Position numbers and translations under genes: made by a program
Notes under the pieces: generated by a model
Told to the model about the DNA's origin: nothing
The model's database searches: none
The model's input: only the letters and a program-made list of their open reading frames with translations
Part shown: positions 21,244 through 32,990 of the stretch, one piece after another
Layout: the number at the start of each line of letters is the position of its first letter
Numbering within the stretch: the stretch's first letter is position 1
Assembly (NCBI GenBank): GCA_021018995.1
Contig: CM037596.1
Span: forward strand, 69,295,367 to 69,359,366
DNA length: 64,000 nt
Origin: Chloranthus sessilifolius
Taxonomy: Eukaryota > Streptophyta > Magnoliopsida > Chloranthales > Chloranthaceae
Reading direction: 5' to 3'

Positions 21244-22440
21244 TCAGGTAGATGAAGGGGTCCCTTGAAAATGAATAGTGTTCATAGGGTCGGCCGGTTT
21301 TTCGAGACAAGGCTTAAGCCTCTGACGATTCACTTTCAAGGTCCTCCCAGATTTGGGATCCTTGACTTCCACAGCACCAGATGGGGACACATTTAAGACA
21401 ATATAGGGACCTTCCCATCGGGATTTTAGTTTGTCAGGAAAGAATTTTAGTTTGGAGTTAAATAACCAAACCTTGCCACCAGGTACGAAGCTTTTTCTCA
21501 GTAAGCCCTTATCAAAGAAAGCTTTGGACCATTCCATGTAGATCATGGCATCGGCGTAGGCATCCATCCTCAGCTCGTCCAATTCAGACAGCTGCAGGGA
21601 CTTGTAATGACCAACAGAAGTTAGGTTCATATTTAAGTTTTTAATGGCCCAATAGGCCTTGTTCTAACTCTACTGGGAGATGGCAAGCCTTGCTATAGAC
21701 CAGTCTGAATGGGGACATTCCAATGGGAGTCTTATGGGCAGTCCTATAAGCCCACAGTGCATCATTGAGCATATCAGCCCAATCTCTCCTGTCAGTCCTT
21801 ACTGTTTTCTCAAGGATGTGCTTGATCTCCCTAATGGAAATTTCAACTTGCCCACTTGTCTGTGGGTGGTAGGGAGTAGCAATCCTATGGGTCACAGAAT
21901 ATTTCTTGAGCAAGCTTTCGAAATTCCTGTTGCAGAAATGGCTACCCCCATCACTGATAATAGCTCTAGGGGTACCAAATATTGAGAAAATGTTCTGCCT
22001 TACAAATTTGAGAACCACTTGGTTGTCATTGGTTTTTGTGGCAATGGCTTCTACCCATTTGGAAACATAATCCACTGCCACTAAGATGAAATGGTAACCA
22101 TTAGAAGGAGGAAAAGGGCCCATGAAGTCTATACCCCATACATCAAACTGTTCTACAACAAGGATGGGCTGCAAAGGCATTGAATTTCTTTTGGATAGCC
22201 CTCCTAATTTTTGACATCTCTCACATGCCTTGCAGTGTGTATATGCATCTTTGAATAAAGAAGGCCAATAAAACCTACACTGCAGGACCTTGTCAGCTAT
22301 TTTTCTTCCACTAAAGTGGCCTCCACAGGCATTTTCATGGCAGATGGCCAGAATATTGGGGACATCACTTTCGGGAACACATCTTCGGATGATTTGTTCT
22401 GCACAGTACTTGTATAGGCAAGGTTCCTCCCAAAAAAAAT
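21244..22440 (-). pseudogene. B integrase
   Basis: Minus-strand integrase region of pol. The N-terminal zinc part ([10 protein letters not shown], then [10 protein letters not shown]) lies near 22200-22330. The catalytic core is at 22180-21641, with DDE landmarks [20 protein letters not shown] and [12 protein letters not shown]. The C-terminal part (21630-21244) ends VNRQRLKPCLEKPADP. The core frame ends early at 21641 after [12 protein letters not shown], because about 15-20 codons are missing or shifted before the C-terminal part resumes. Integrase joins the element cDNA to host DNA; this copy is broken. A carries the same protein in a similar state. Confidence 0.88.
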
Positions 22441-22447
22441 ATTTGAC

Positions 22448-23938
22448 CTATGAGAAAAACAGGTCTTTGTCCATTTTGGTCCAAGCAAGGTGAATCTTTC
22501 CTATAACAAGATAATTCACAATGTGTGCAAACCAGGGGACCAAGGATTGGATTGCAAATAATTGCTCATCTGGGAAGGCATCATTTGTAGGACCATCAAG
22601 ACACTTCTCCAACACAATTCTAGACAAGTGGTCAGCCACCACATTTTCCACACCCTTTTTGTCCTTGATTTCATTGTCAAACTCCTGTAGTAGGAGTATC
22701 CATCTAATCAGCCTGGGCTTAGCATCTTTCTTGGACAGTAGGTACTTCAATGCTGAGTGGTCAGTGAAGATTATAGTTTTATATCCCAGCAGGTAGGATC
22801 TAAACTTGTCAACAAAGATACACCACCGCCGTAAGCTCTTTCTCGCCAGGTATAATTCAATGAGCTTCAAAGGTGACTTGCTGACATAAGAAATGACCAC
22901 AGGCAGCTTATCCGCTCTTTGGCCCAAGACAACACCTATTGCCAAATCTGATGCATCACACATTAATTCAAAGGGCAGGGTATAGTCTGGTATCTGGAGT
23001 ACAGGGGCAGAGGTAAGGTAGACTTTCAAAGTCTCAAAAGCCTTTAGACATTCAGCCGAGAAGTCGAAAGGCACATCCTGGCAGAGCAGGTGGCACAATG
23101 GCTTAGCAATTTTGCTGAAGTCCTTAATGAACTTCCTGTAGAATCCTGCATGCCCAAGGAATGATCTGATTTGTTTGACTATTTTTGGAGGGGGCAGATT
23201 GGCAATGAGGTCAACTTTGGCCTTGTCTACCTCAAACCCTTCTTTAGAGACTACATGGCCCAACACAATGCCTTGTGTTACCATGAAGTGGCTCTTTTCC
23301 CAGCTTAAGACCAGATTGGTCTCCTCACATCTTTGCAAGACTAGGCTGAGGTGTTGTAGACACTAGCTAAAATTGTCCCCATAGACAGAAAAATCATCCA
23401 TAAAAATCTCCAAAAACTTGTCAATCATATTAGAGAATATGGCATGCATACACCTCTGAAAAGTGGCTGGCGCATTACATAGCCCAAAAGGCATCCTTCT
23501 GTAAGCAAAGGTGCTAAAAGGACAGGTAAAGGTGGTTTTCTCTTGGTCTTGAGGATGCACAGGGATCTGGTTGTACCCTGAGTACCCATCAAGAAAATAG
23601 TAAAAAGCTTTTCCAGCCAATTTGTCCAAAATTTGATCAATGAAGGGGAGAGGGAAGTGGTCCTTTCTGGTCTTAGAGTTGAGCTTTCTATAATCAATGC
23701 AAACTCTCCAGCCAGTGGTCTCCCTGGCTGGTCTCAACTCTCCAGATTCGGTTTTAATAACTGTTATGCCAGATTTCTTGGGCACCACTTGGATGGGTGC
23801 CACCCAGTTAGAATCAGAGATGGGGTAAATCACCCCTGCATCTAGCAATTTAATGATCTCCTTGAGGACCACTTCCTGCATGTGAGGATTTAACTTCCTC
23901 TGCATTTCCCTGGAGGGTAGTGATCCCTCCTCATGATG
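22448..23938 (-). pseudogene. B reverse transcriptase and RNase H
   Basis: RT starts in 23905-23363 (KLNPHMQEVV, WRVCIDYRKLN, YYFLDGYSGYNQI, GLCNAPATFQ, catalytic box FMDDFSVYGD) and is interrupted by a stop at about 23363. It continues in 23338-22448 with the connection ([16 protein letters not shown]) and RNase H ([30 protein letters not shown]). Within RNase H, about 22830-22880, the frame leaves and re-enters the normal one: the EKELTAVVY segment, with its catalytic Glu, lies in another frame. The product would be inactive. It follows protease and precedes integrase, as in all Athila pols. Confidence 0.9.
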
Positions 23939-23944
23939 AATCCT

Positions 23945-25408
23945 TTACATGCAGATTGATGCATCTATTCCTCCCAGACCTGCAATAGTCCAACCAATTG
24001 CCCTTTTGTGCTTCCTCAAAACTGTTAGTAATTCCTCTTCCTGCTCATTGGTAAGAGAGGAGGAGATAATCACAGGAAGCTTATCACCTTTCTCAAGGAA
24101 GACATATTTTAATGTTTCTGAAAGCTTCTTGAGTTCCAGATCAGGGGCTTGTTGGGTGGATGGCAAAATTGGTGCATTGGTGGTTGGAGGAAGAGGCAGC
24201 AATATAGGTTTCCAAATGGAATGTTGCACTGAGCCCACAGAAGACTTCAATGTTTTCATGTCTTTTGTTATCACAGTTGGGCTTTCTTCCTCCACCATAT
24301 CCCAGACTTTAACTAAATTCCTGACAGTGCTGCTCCACTCCAGCAGAGTGGGCAATTCTTCATCCATAATTTCTTCTAGTACATCCACTGTAAAGCTCTC
24401 CTCACTGTCCACTTGAGGGTACTTTGCACTGTTGTACACATTCAGCTCAACTTTCATATGTCCGAAAGTTACCTCCATAATTCCAGACCTGCACTGAATG
24501 TATGCGTTGGCAGTGGCCAAGAATGGCCTGCCGAAGATAACATGTATGGGATTAGTACCTTTGCTGCAGCCCATGTCCAAAACTAGGAAGTCAACAGGGT
24601 AAAAGAATTTCTCTACCCCTACCAAGATATCCTCAATCATTCCCATAGGCCTCCTCTCAGATCTATCAGCCATCATTAGCACAATGGGGGTAGGTTTTAG
24701 CTCCCCCAAACCTAGCTATAGATATACACTGTATGGCAGCAGGTTAACACTGGCTCCAAGGTCTAAAAGGGCCTTCCCGATTGCATGGTCTCTAATTATG
24801 CAGGGAATAGTGGGTATCCCTGGATCTTGCAACTTCTCAGGCATTGATATGTTAAATACAGAATTCACTGTATCAGTTGCAAAGACTTTTTTGGACACAT
24901 TGCCTCGAGCTTTTCTCTTTTGGGTACAGAGGTCTTTCAGGAACTTTGCATAGGCTGAGACCTGCTTAATTGCCTCCAGCAGGAGCAAATTGATTTTTAC
25001 CTGCCTGAAGGTCTCCATCATTTCCTCCATCTGGGCATTCCCTTTCTCAAAAGGGACAGGACCACCCAAAGCTTGAGCAAATGGCAGCTGAGGTACTGCT
25101 GGTTCCTCAGCTGCTAGCCCATGACTAAACTTCTATTTTTTTCTTTTCTCTTATTTTTCTTCCTGCTGAGGCTTAACTACAGCCTCTTTATTTTTCTCCT
25201 GCTGTAGGGTGGCAGGCAATTCTTAGTTCTGTGTTCCAACAACATCCCCATCACACTCATTCGAATAATCTGTGGAAATGACCTCTGCTGGTCTGTTACC
25301 CACCTGGTTGTCTATCAGCCTGCCAGACCTTAGGGTAGTGACAGCATTGGTTCCCTCAAAACTTGAGGAAGCTTCTTCAATTAAAAACTGACCCTTGGGG
25401 TTAGCAAC
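23945..25408 (-). pseudogene. B protease region
   Basis: The minus strand from 25408 downstream encodes the segment after gag (FLIEEASSSFEGTNAVTTLR), then broken linker sequence with stops. Next comes EEMMETFRQVKINL, and the aspartic protease with its catalytic loop ALLDLGASVNLLPY (the loop is DLGA, not DTGA or DSGA). A stop follows at 24716. The frame reopens at 24709 with GLGELKPT, IFGRPFLATANAYIQC and the linker to RT. The right edge is where A inserted, after the codons for ...NPKG; the other half of the gene is at 39762-41153. Confidence 0.85.
25404..25408. repeat. A target-site duplication, left copy
   Basis: GCAAC, repeated exactly at 39757-39761. Confidence 0.95.
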
Positions 25409-25675
25409 TGTTGAGAACTGGAAAATACCATTTTCCACCCCTTAATCTGGGCCTTGATAGACCCTTGAGAGAACTAAATAAGTGTTTTAAGTGTATGTTT
25501 TACAGCTAACAATAAAGATAGGCTTAACCTTGAAAGTAGCTTAAAACTGCCAAAAAGATGATGACCCATCTGGATCTGGAGGAAGAAGGAGAAAGGACAA
25601 CCTCACGAGCTGTCAAAATACCTGAACTGAAGAGGCAAAGACCTGGTCTTAACCTAGAAAAGAAGTGTGGAGCAA

Positions 25676-25930
25676 TTCGAATAGAAGAAAGCAGTACAGA
25701 GAACTTTTCATAAAGAATTTGAACTATTCGAAAAGTTTCTGAACTTGTCGAAAAGAAGCTTAACTTTGCGAAAAGAACCAAAAGCTCCAGGTTTAGCTTT
25801 CGAAAAGCACTTGAACTCTTCGAAAGGATTTCAGACCTATTCGAAAAGAAGAGAACTCCTAGCTTAACAAAGATCGAGCTTTGCGAAATGAACTTCAGAA
25901 GGCACAGAACTCTGCGAAAAGTCCCCCAGA
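25676..25930 (+). repeat. A 5' LTR motif array (TTCGAAAAG type)
   Basis: About nine copies of the consensus GAACTNTTCGAAAAG (or TGCGAAAAG), for example CTATTCGAAAAG, TTGTCGAAAAG, TTTGCGAAAAG and CTCTTCGAAAGG, spaced about 20-40 bp. It is located about 370-620 bp upstream of the TATA box. Confidence 0.85.
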
Positions 25931-26163
25931 CTTTGCAAAATAAATTTCTGAAGATTCTTAGCATCTGCAAGGGTAATTCAGTAATCTTTTGCACGCACCC
26001 CAATGCAGATACAAACCAGGAACATTCTAAAAGATTCTGAGCACGAACCAAAGGCATATTCCACCCCATGTGAACACCCAAAGAAGAAATCACTTGGCGG
26101 GAACTTCTAGAAGCTTTAACAGATTTTCAAATTGCATAACAGAATTGATGCTTCTGTCGCTTG

Positions 26164-26305
26164 ATTGGCTGAACCAGATCGAGCAATTCTGATTGGCCAG
26201 AATAGATCTGGATCCTTGTGCTCGACTCCTATTGGCTGATATGGATCTAACCAATTCTGATTGGTTGATGCGCATCTGAAATGGACTTAGGGAAAACTAT
26301 AAATA
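26164..26305 (+). promoter_or_regulatory. A 5' LTR core promoter: four ATTGG (CCAAT) boxes and TATA box
   Basis: Inverted CCAAT boxes at 26164, 26192, 26231 and 26260, most in GATTGG context, followed by TATAAATA at 26298-26305. The same layout, mirrored, is in F. Transcription would start about 30 bp after the TATA box, near 26335, in the AATTTGGGTATCC region. Confidence 0.65.
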
Positions 26306-27289
26306 GAAGAACAATTTGCCCAATTTGGGTATCCAGATTTTGAGTTTCATTCCTATTCCCCCATTTCCAAATTAGCTAGCTTGTCTGAAACCCTTGTAAT
26401 AGCCTAACTTTTACTTACAATTGAGAGCTGTGAGATACCTCTGTAATTCAAAAAAGAATTGTATTCAAGACTACAAATCTGGGAGCTGTTTAAGCTGTGC
26501 TCTGTAATTGTAATGGTGAATTTGAAAAGGTTGCTGTAAACCGTACGTTCTCAATTAGATTCGTGTTAAGGGTTCCCTCTGATCTTCTTATTGCACTAGA
26601 CTCCTTTAGATTTACTATTTTTCATGCAATTTTCCTTGATTCATTAACCCTGTGGGAATTAGTGTTTGTAACCTAATCTCTCACAGCATTTGTAGTGATA
26701 TTTCTTATTCTGAATTAAGGGTTTAGATTAAAGACTATTGGATGGTCTGTGGCCATTGAAGTGGAAAGACCATAGCCATAAGCCTAAATCTAATCCTTGA
26801 GTTAGATTTCTTTCTCTTACATCTGTGCTTGTAGCCAGATGAAGATTGGATCATCTCTCATTTGATCTGCAGTCATTCTCATTGTGTTTCAAGGACCAAA
26901 TCAAAGTTAGATATTATTTTTCCATTTTTATAAGTTTACATCAAAATCCCCCCAACTCAGATCTGGATCATTTAGTTTAACTTTTACTGTTATCATTTAG
27001 TTAATGTGACAAATTCAACCTCCCATCTTATGTGCTTTGTAGATAGGATAAGAGGCCAGATCAGGTAGCCCAGATCTGGAGGTTTATCTTATATTTTAAA
27101 ATCAATTCCCTGTGGACGATCTTTCACTCACTTATATTTTAAAACTTGCTACAATTGGCCCTGATCTTGTAGGCTAATTGAGGTCTCTCTGTACTAATAT
27201 TTTCGTATTCTTTTAGTAAATTCATCCTCTGTAAGTCTGTTTTCAAAACACAAATAAATCATGCACACTAGACTCAGCAACAAGTTTTT

Positions 27290-27307
27290 TGGCGCCGTTG
27301 CCGGGGA
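27290..27307 (+). promoter_or_regulatory. A primer-binding site (tRNA-Asp type)
   Basis: TGGCGCCGTTGCCGGGGA, seven bases after the LTR end. This matches the tRNA-Asp-type primer site described for Athila elements. Minus-strand cDNA synthesis would start here. Confidence 0.88.
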
Positions 27308-27486
27308 ATTTGTTTTAAAATAGGTAGACCTAAGTTTTAATTTTGTTTCTATTTTATCTCAGTGCTAAACTATTCCATTGTTTAAATCTGTGCAGCTATT
27401 CATATACATTGTGATGCGTGAAATCTATTTTAAAAGGAATTTTGAAGGTTTGCTGTGCATAATTTGATTCTCTGTTCTGTGTTGTA

Positions 27487-28894
27487 TGTCTGGTAGGAGG
27501 ACTCTCAGCCCTGAGATAATCCCGCTAAATTTAGAAGTAGAAAGGCTACTACGAACCAAACAACAAAGACATGTAATCAACAAATTGAAGAACCTCGACT
27601 TTTGAGGGATTACTTTGCACCTGGTGCTTATAATTCTCCATTTTGCATTCAATTTCCTACTGTTGAAGGAAATTATGAGAACAAATCATCAACTATCCAA
27701 ATGCTTCCTTTCTTTTATGGTTTGAGTAAGGAAGATCCATATAAACATGTGGATGAATTTTTGTCTCTTTGTACCACATTCAACATAGCTGGACTGGGTC
27801 CAGAGGCAACTAAGCTTAGGCTCTTTCCTTTTTCATTAAAGGACAAAGCTAGACCATGGTTGTCTATGTTGGCACCAAATAGTATCACTTCTTGGAATGA
27901 TTTGCAGTGTCAATTTTTAGCCAAATACGTCCCTATGTCTAAAACAAGCCAATTGAGACAAAGTATTATTTCCTTCTCACAAAACTCAACTGAAACTTTC
28001 CATGAAGCATGGGAAAGGTTTAAGGAACTTTTAAGGCAATGCCCTCATCATCAAATTCCCCGATGGCAGCTTGTTCAAAGCTTCTATCAAGGAATTGATC
28101 AAAAGGGCAAGAATATGGTAGATGCTTCCTATGGAGGTACCTATTTGCAAAAAACAGTTGAGGAGGTTTGGGACTTATTTGAAGTAATTGGTGAAAATTC
28201 AACTCAACAAGAATCTTTATCAAGAGACATTGAGAATCCTGCTCGGATGAACAATCAACAAACCACCAAAGGAAAGATTTATGAGGTGAATGAGTTGGAA
28301 AGAAAGATGGATAATTTAACCACAAAGTTTGATATATTGATGGACTCACTTAAAAATTCAATGGTTGCAAGAGTAGAGGAGGCATGTCTGATATGCCAGT
28401 CCCCTACTCATTCACTTGACCAATGTCCCGCTGCACCACAGTTCCCAGATTTAGTGGTGGAGTAAGCTCATGCTGCCCAATCATTGGGACAGATGCAGTC
28501 AAATGAATATCCATGGAGAGGGCACCCCAATTTGAGGTGGAGCCAGGGGAATTATCAATCACAACAGTAGCAGCAACCAAAGAACCAAATGCCTTTCAAA
28601 AATGCTCAGCCTTATCAGCAGAATATTTATGCCAAGCCAAATTTTCAGCAGCCCATTCCACAATAACCTGTACAGCAATCTACTCCAGTCCAAGCACCTT
28701 CCAGATCCCCTTCTTTTGAAGATCAAGTCCTAAATTCACTCCAGAATTTAGGATCTTTAACTCAGACTGTGAACTTTCACAGTCAGAGCATAAAGAAGAT
28801 TGAAGAAACATTGGGTCAACTTTTAAATACTTTGGCCAAAAGAGAGGAAGGAAGGCTACCCAGCCAACCTTTGAACAATCCCAAATGACAGTTC
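27487..28894 (+). pseudogene. A gag
   Basis: The native start is the ATG at 27487 (MSGRRTLSPEIIPLN), matching C gag (MFGRRTLQSQIIPLN). A frameshift between about 27540 and 27600 moves the frame to that of the open stretch 27602-28465. The retrotransposon gag domain is seen there (GLSKEDPYKHVDEF, LFPFSLKDKARPWL, AWERFKELLRQCPHH, LVQSFYQGID), then a CX2CX4HX4C zinc knuckle (CLICQSPTHSLDQC). In-frame stops follow at 28463 and about 28568, 28665 and 28887 before the protease region. Gag would form the particle that packages element RNA; this copy cannot make it. Confidence 0.88.
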
Positions 28895-30138
28895 ATGGTT
28901 GCAAAGGCTTCTATTTCACATGAAGAAGTAAAAATTATCACTACTTTGAGAAGTGGAAGAATTGTAAATAACAATGTGGGTACTGATAAGGAAGAAGAAA
29001 AAATTGAGGAAACTGCTAGAGATATGCAGCAGGAGCAGCATGATGTTAGCATTGGGGATGCTGATATACCTCAGAAAAATCAAAAAAACGAAAAACAGAA
29101 AAATAAAAAAAATGCTAATGATGATTCTAGAGTTGTAAATGAAGGACTAGTTCCTCATTTACCATTTCCTCATGCCATGAAATCTGCTTCTCCTTTTGAT
29201 AAAAGAAACACAAAAATAGAGGAAATGATGGAGACTTTCAAGCAAGTCAAGATAAATTTACCTTTGCTTGATACAATCAAACAAATCCCAGCATATGCAA
29301 AAATTTTGAAAGATATTTGCACTCACAAACGACAATCTAGGATACAATTATCCAAGAAAGTCTTTGCTGTAAAAAAAGTTAATCAGGTTTTGTCCATTAC
29401 CACACCTCCTAAACTTCAAGATCCTGTAACCCCCACAATCCCTTGCATTATTGGGGAACATACCATTGAAAAGGCTTTATTAGATTTGGGTGCTAGTGTC
29501 AACCTACTTCCATATACTGTATATGAGAAACTAGGTTTGGGAGAATTAAAACCCACTCATGTGGTGTTACAACTAGTAGACAGATCTGAAAGAAAGCTAG
29601 TTGGGATGATTGAGGATGTGTTGGTAGGGGTAGATAAGTTTGTCTACCCTACTATTTTCTGGTATTGGACATGGAACCTACAAAAAGCAAAACTGCCATC
29701 CCTGTCATTTTGGGAAGACCATTTCTGGCTACAGCCAATGCTTGCATTCAATGCAGGTCTAGTATTATGGAAGTCTCTTTTGAAAATATGAAGGTGAAAT
29801 TAAATGTTTATAATGCAGTCACACAACCTCAATTCAGTTCTGAGGAATGTTTTCTTGTTGATTTATTGGATGAATTGATGGAAGAGACTCTACCACAGTT
29901 TTTACAGTGTGAAGATTTTACCACAGACTTGAAAAATGCTTGGAAAAATGCTATGGAAGAAATGATCTGTACCTCAAATTCTGAGGAAGCAAATGTTGTA
30001 CAAGGAACTCATAATCAATCAGCAAGTTTCTCTTCATGGAAACCTGTTATTCTTCCTCTTCCACAAACAGCTAAGGTACCTTTGCTACCTTGTTTTCTCA
30101 GCCCACCTAATGTAGAATGTAGAAATATGTGTTTTTAG
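28895..30138 (+). pseudogene. A protease region
   Basis: Two overlapping frames, 28895-29791 and 29665-30138. The first has a Lys-rich linker, EEMMETFKQVKINLPLL and the aspartic protease loop ALLDLGASVNLLPY, then GMIEDVLVGVDKF. A frameshift near 29655 moves the rest (VILGRPFLATANACIQCRS and the linker to RT) to the second frame. The protease would cut the gag-pol polyprotein. The layout is the same as in B and C. Confidence 0.85.
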
Positions 30139-31640
30139 GAGACCATAAATCATTGCCTGTGATTATTTCTTCCTCCCTCACAAAGAAGCAGGAGGAAGAG
30201 CTGTTGATTGTATTGAAATAGCATAAGAGGGCAATTGGTTGGACTATTGTTGATTTGGGAGGAATCAGTCCAGCTGTTTGTATGCATAAAATCCATTTGG
30301 AAGAAGATGCAAAGCCTTCTAGGGAAATGCAGAGGAGTTTGAACCCTCATATGCAAGAAGTGGTCATGAAAGAAGTTGTTAAGTTGTTGGATGCAGGGGT
30401 CATTTACCCAATTTCAGATTCAGCTTGGGTGGCACCTACACAGGTGGTACCTAAGAAATCTGGGATCACTGTTGTAACCTCAGATTCTGGTGAGCTTATG
30501 TTAACCAAACAAACAACTGGTTGGAGGGTCTGTATTGATTACAGAAAATTAAACTCAATGACCAGAAAAGACCATTTCCCTCTCCCATTCATTGATCAAA
30601 TTTTAGATAAGCTAGCAGGAAAAGCCTATTACTATTTTCTTGATGGTTACTCTGGTTACAACCAGATTCCTGTGTACCCACAAGATCAGGAAAAAACCAC
30701 ATTCACTTGCCCTTTTGGCACTTTTGCCTATAGGAGAATGTCTTTTGGTCTTTGTAATGCTCCTGCTACCTTTCAAAGATGCATGTACTCCATTTTCTCT
30801 GACATGATTGACCAATTTATGGAGATTTTTATGGATGATTTTTCAATATATGGAGACAGTTTTGCCCAGTGTTTACATCATCTCAACTTGGTGTTACAGA
30901 GATGTGAAGAAACCAATCTAGTTTTGAGCTGGGAGAAGAGCCATTTCATGGTCACCCAAGGCATTGTCCTTGGCCATGTTGTCTCCCACAAGGGCATTGA
31001 GGTGGACAGAGCTAAAATTGATTTAATTGCACATTTGCCACCTCCTAAAACTGTTAAACAAATCAGAAGTTTTCTGGGGCATGCTGGATTTTACAGAAGG
31101 TTCATTAAGGACTTCAGTAAAATTTCCAAGCCTCTTTGTCATTTATTATGTCAAGATGTCCCTTTTGTTTTCAACAATGAATATTTGAAGGCATTTGAAT
31201 TCTTAAAAAATTGTTTGAGTTTAGCTCCAGTATTACAATCTCCAGATTATTCACTGCCTTTTGAGCTAATGTGTGATGCATCAGATTATGCTTTGGGAGC
31301 TGTTCTTGGGCAGAGAAAGGATAAGCTGCCTCATGTCATAGCTTATGCCAGTAGATCAATGATGGATGCATAGCTCAATTACACAACAACTGAGAAGGAG
31401 CTATTGGGAATAGTTTTTGCTTTGGAGAAATTCAGGTCATATGTTTTGGGTTCACAAATTGTGGTGTTCACTGACCACTCAGCCTTGAAATACCTTCTGT
31501 CTAAGAAGGATACCAAACCAAGATTAATCAGGTGGATCCTCCTATTACAGGAGTTTGATTTACAGATTAAATATAAAAAGTGTGTGGAAAATGTGGTGGC
31601 TGACCACCTGTCTCGAATTATAACTGCTGAGATTGATAGG
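30139..31640 (+). pseudogene. A reverse transcriptase and RNase H
   Basis: Frame 30255-31373 holds RT: WRVCIDYRKLNSMTRKDHF, YYFLDGYSGYNQI, GLCNAPATFQRC and the FMDDFSIYGD catalytic box, followed by the [16 protein letters not shown] connection and the first RNase H motif ([12 protein letters not shown]). A TAG at 30219 lies in frame just upstream. A second TAG at 31371 replaces the Gln of the usual [12 protein letters not shown]. RNase H continues in 31404 onward with [10 protein letters not shown] and VADHLSRI. Apart from the stops the catalytic residues are present, so the damage is light. Confidence 0.9.
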
Positions 31641-32990
31641 CTACCTATCAATGAATCTTTCCCTGATGAGCAACTTTTTACTATCAGTATACACACCCCT
31701 TGGTTTGCAAACATAGTCAACTTTTTGGCTACTGAAAGAATTCCTCAACATTGGAATAAAATGGATAAAGACCTTTTCTTCTCAAAGGTTAAGCATTTTA
31801 TTTGGGAGGATCCTTATCTGTTCAAGATTTGTGCAGACCAAATAATAAGAAGATGTGTCTCTGAAGAAGACTTTCATCACATTCTTTCTATGTGTCATGA
31901 GCAGGCTTGTGGAGGTCATTTTAGTGGAAATAAAACTGCTGCAAAGGTTTTACAGTGCGGATTTTATTGGCCTACACTTTTCAAAGATGCTCTGCAGCAC
32001 TGTAAGACTTGCCAGAACTGCCAGAAATTGGGCAGCATTTCTAAGAGAAAATCAATGCCATTACAGCCTATTTTGGTAGTTAAATTGTTTGATATTTTGG
32101 GGATAGATTTCATGGGCCCCTTTCCTCCTTCAAATGGTTGTAATTTTATCTTAGTAGCTGTAGATTATGTATCCAAATGGGTTGAAGCCATAGCTACTCG
32201 AACCAATGATCATAGAGTGGTTTTGAAATTTTTAAAGGATAACATCTTTTCCAGGTTTAGTTCCCCCAGAGCTATTATCAGTGATGGGGGAAGCCATTTT
32301 TGTAATAAGCATTTTGAAGCTTTATTGAAAAAATACTTTGTGACTCATAGAGTAGCTACTCCATATCACCCACAGACCAGTGGGCAAGTGGAGATTTCCA
32401 ATAGAGAAATCAAACATATACTGGAAAAGACTGTGAGAAAAGACAGAAAGGATTAGTCTTTTAAACTGAATGATGCATTGTGGGCATACAGGACAGCTTA
32501 CAAAACCCCAATTGGTATGTCCCCATTCAGATTGGTCTATGGCAAAGCATGCCATTTACCAGTGGAGTTAGAATATAAAGCCTTTTGGGCTATTAAATCA
32601 TTGAACATGGATCTGACTACTGCTGGTAATCACAGGAAACTGTAGCTTGCTGAGTTGGAGGAGCTGAGAATGGATGCATACACCAATTCAAGATCTTACA
32701 AAGAGAAAGTTAAAGCGTTCTATAATAAAAATCTGCTAAGAAAAAAATTCATAACTGGCTCCAAGGTATGGTTATTCAACTCAAAACTTAAGTTTTTTCC
32801 TGGGAACCTGAGATCCAGATGGGAAGGGCCATATACTGTCATTCATGCAGCTCCTTCTGGGGCTGTTGAAATTTTGGATCCAAGTGATGGGAGAACTTTG
32901 AAAGTAAATGGTCAGAGGCTCAAACCATGCATTGAAAATACCCTGGAGCCTGTGCTGACTATCTATCATCAAGAACCTCCCCAAATCTGA
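31641..32990 (+). pseudogene. A integrase
   Basis: This has the zinc-binding N-terminus ([24 protein letters not shown]) and the core with [20 protein letters not shown] and [12 protein letters not shown] (the D, D and E residues are present). TAG at 32454 replaces the Trp of RKDW, which is a G-to-A change. A second TAG at 32643 replaces a Gln. The C-terminal part reopens at 32655 and ends VNGQRLKPCIENTLEPV at 32990. No chromodomain is visible, as usual for Athila. Confidence 0.9.

Larger units (their letters stand above)
25409..27282 (+). mobile_element. A 5' LTR
   Basis: TGTTGAGAAC...CAGCAACA, 1874 bp. The motif array is at 25676-25930, the CCAAT cluster (as ATTGG) at 26164, 26192, 26231 and 26260, the TATA box at 26298-26305 and a single conserved hairpin block at 26741-26784. 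It is nearly identical to the 3' LTR except for one cluster of changes around 26150-26600 (see the 3' LTR). Confidence 0.95.

Noticed and set aside
23945..24709. Various plus-strand ORFs antisense to pol (for example 23949-24416)
   Set aside because: They are shadows of conserved pol frames and show no homology of their own.
25676..25930. TTCGAA motifs as heat-shock elements
   Set aside because: Heat-shock elements need TTC and GAA units separated by two bases; the motif here has none, and the B, C and I variants do not fit the heat-shock consensus at all.
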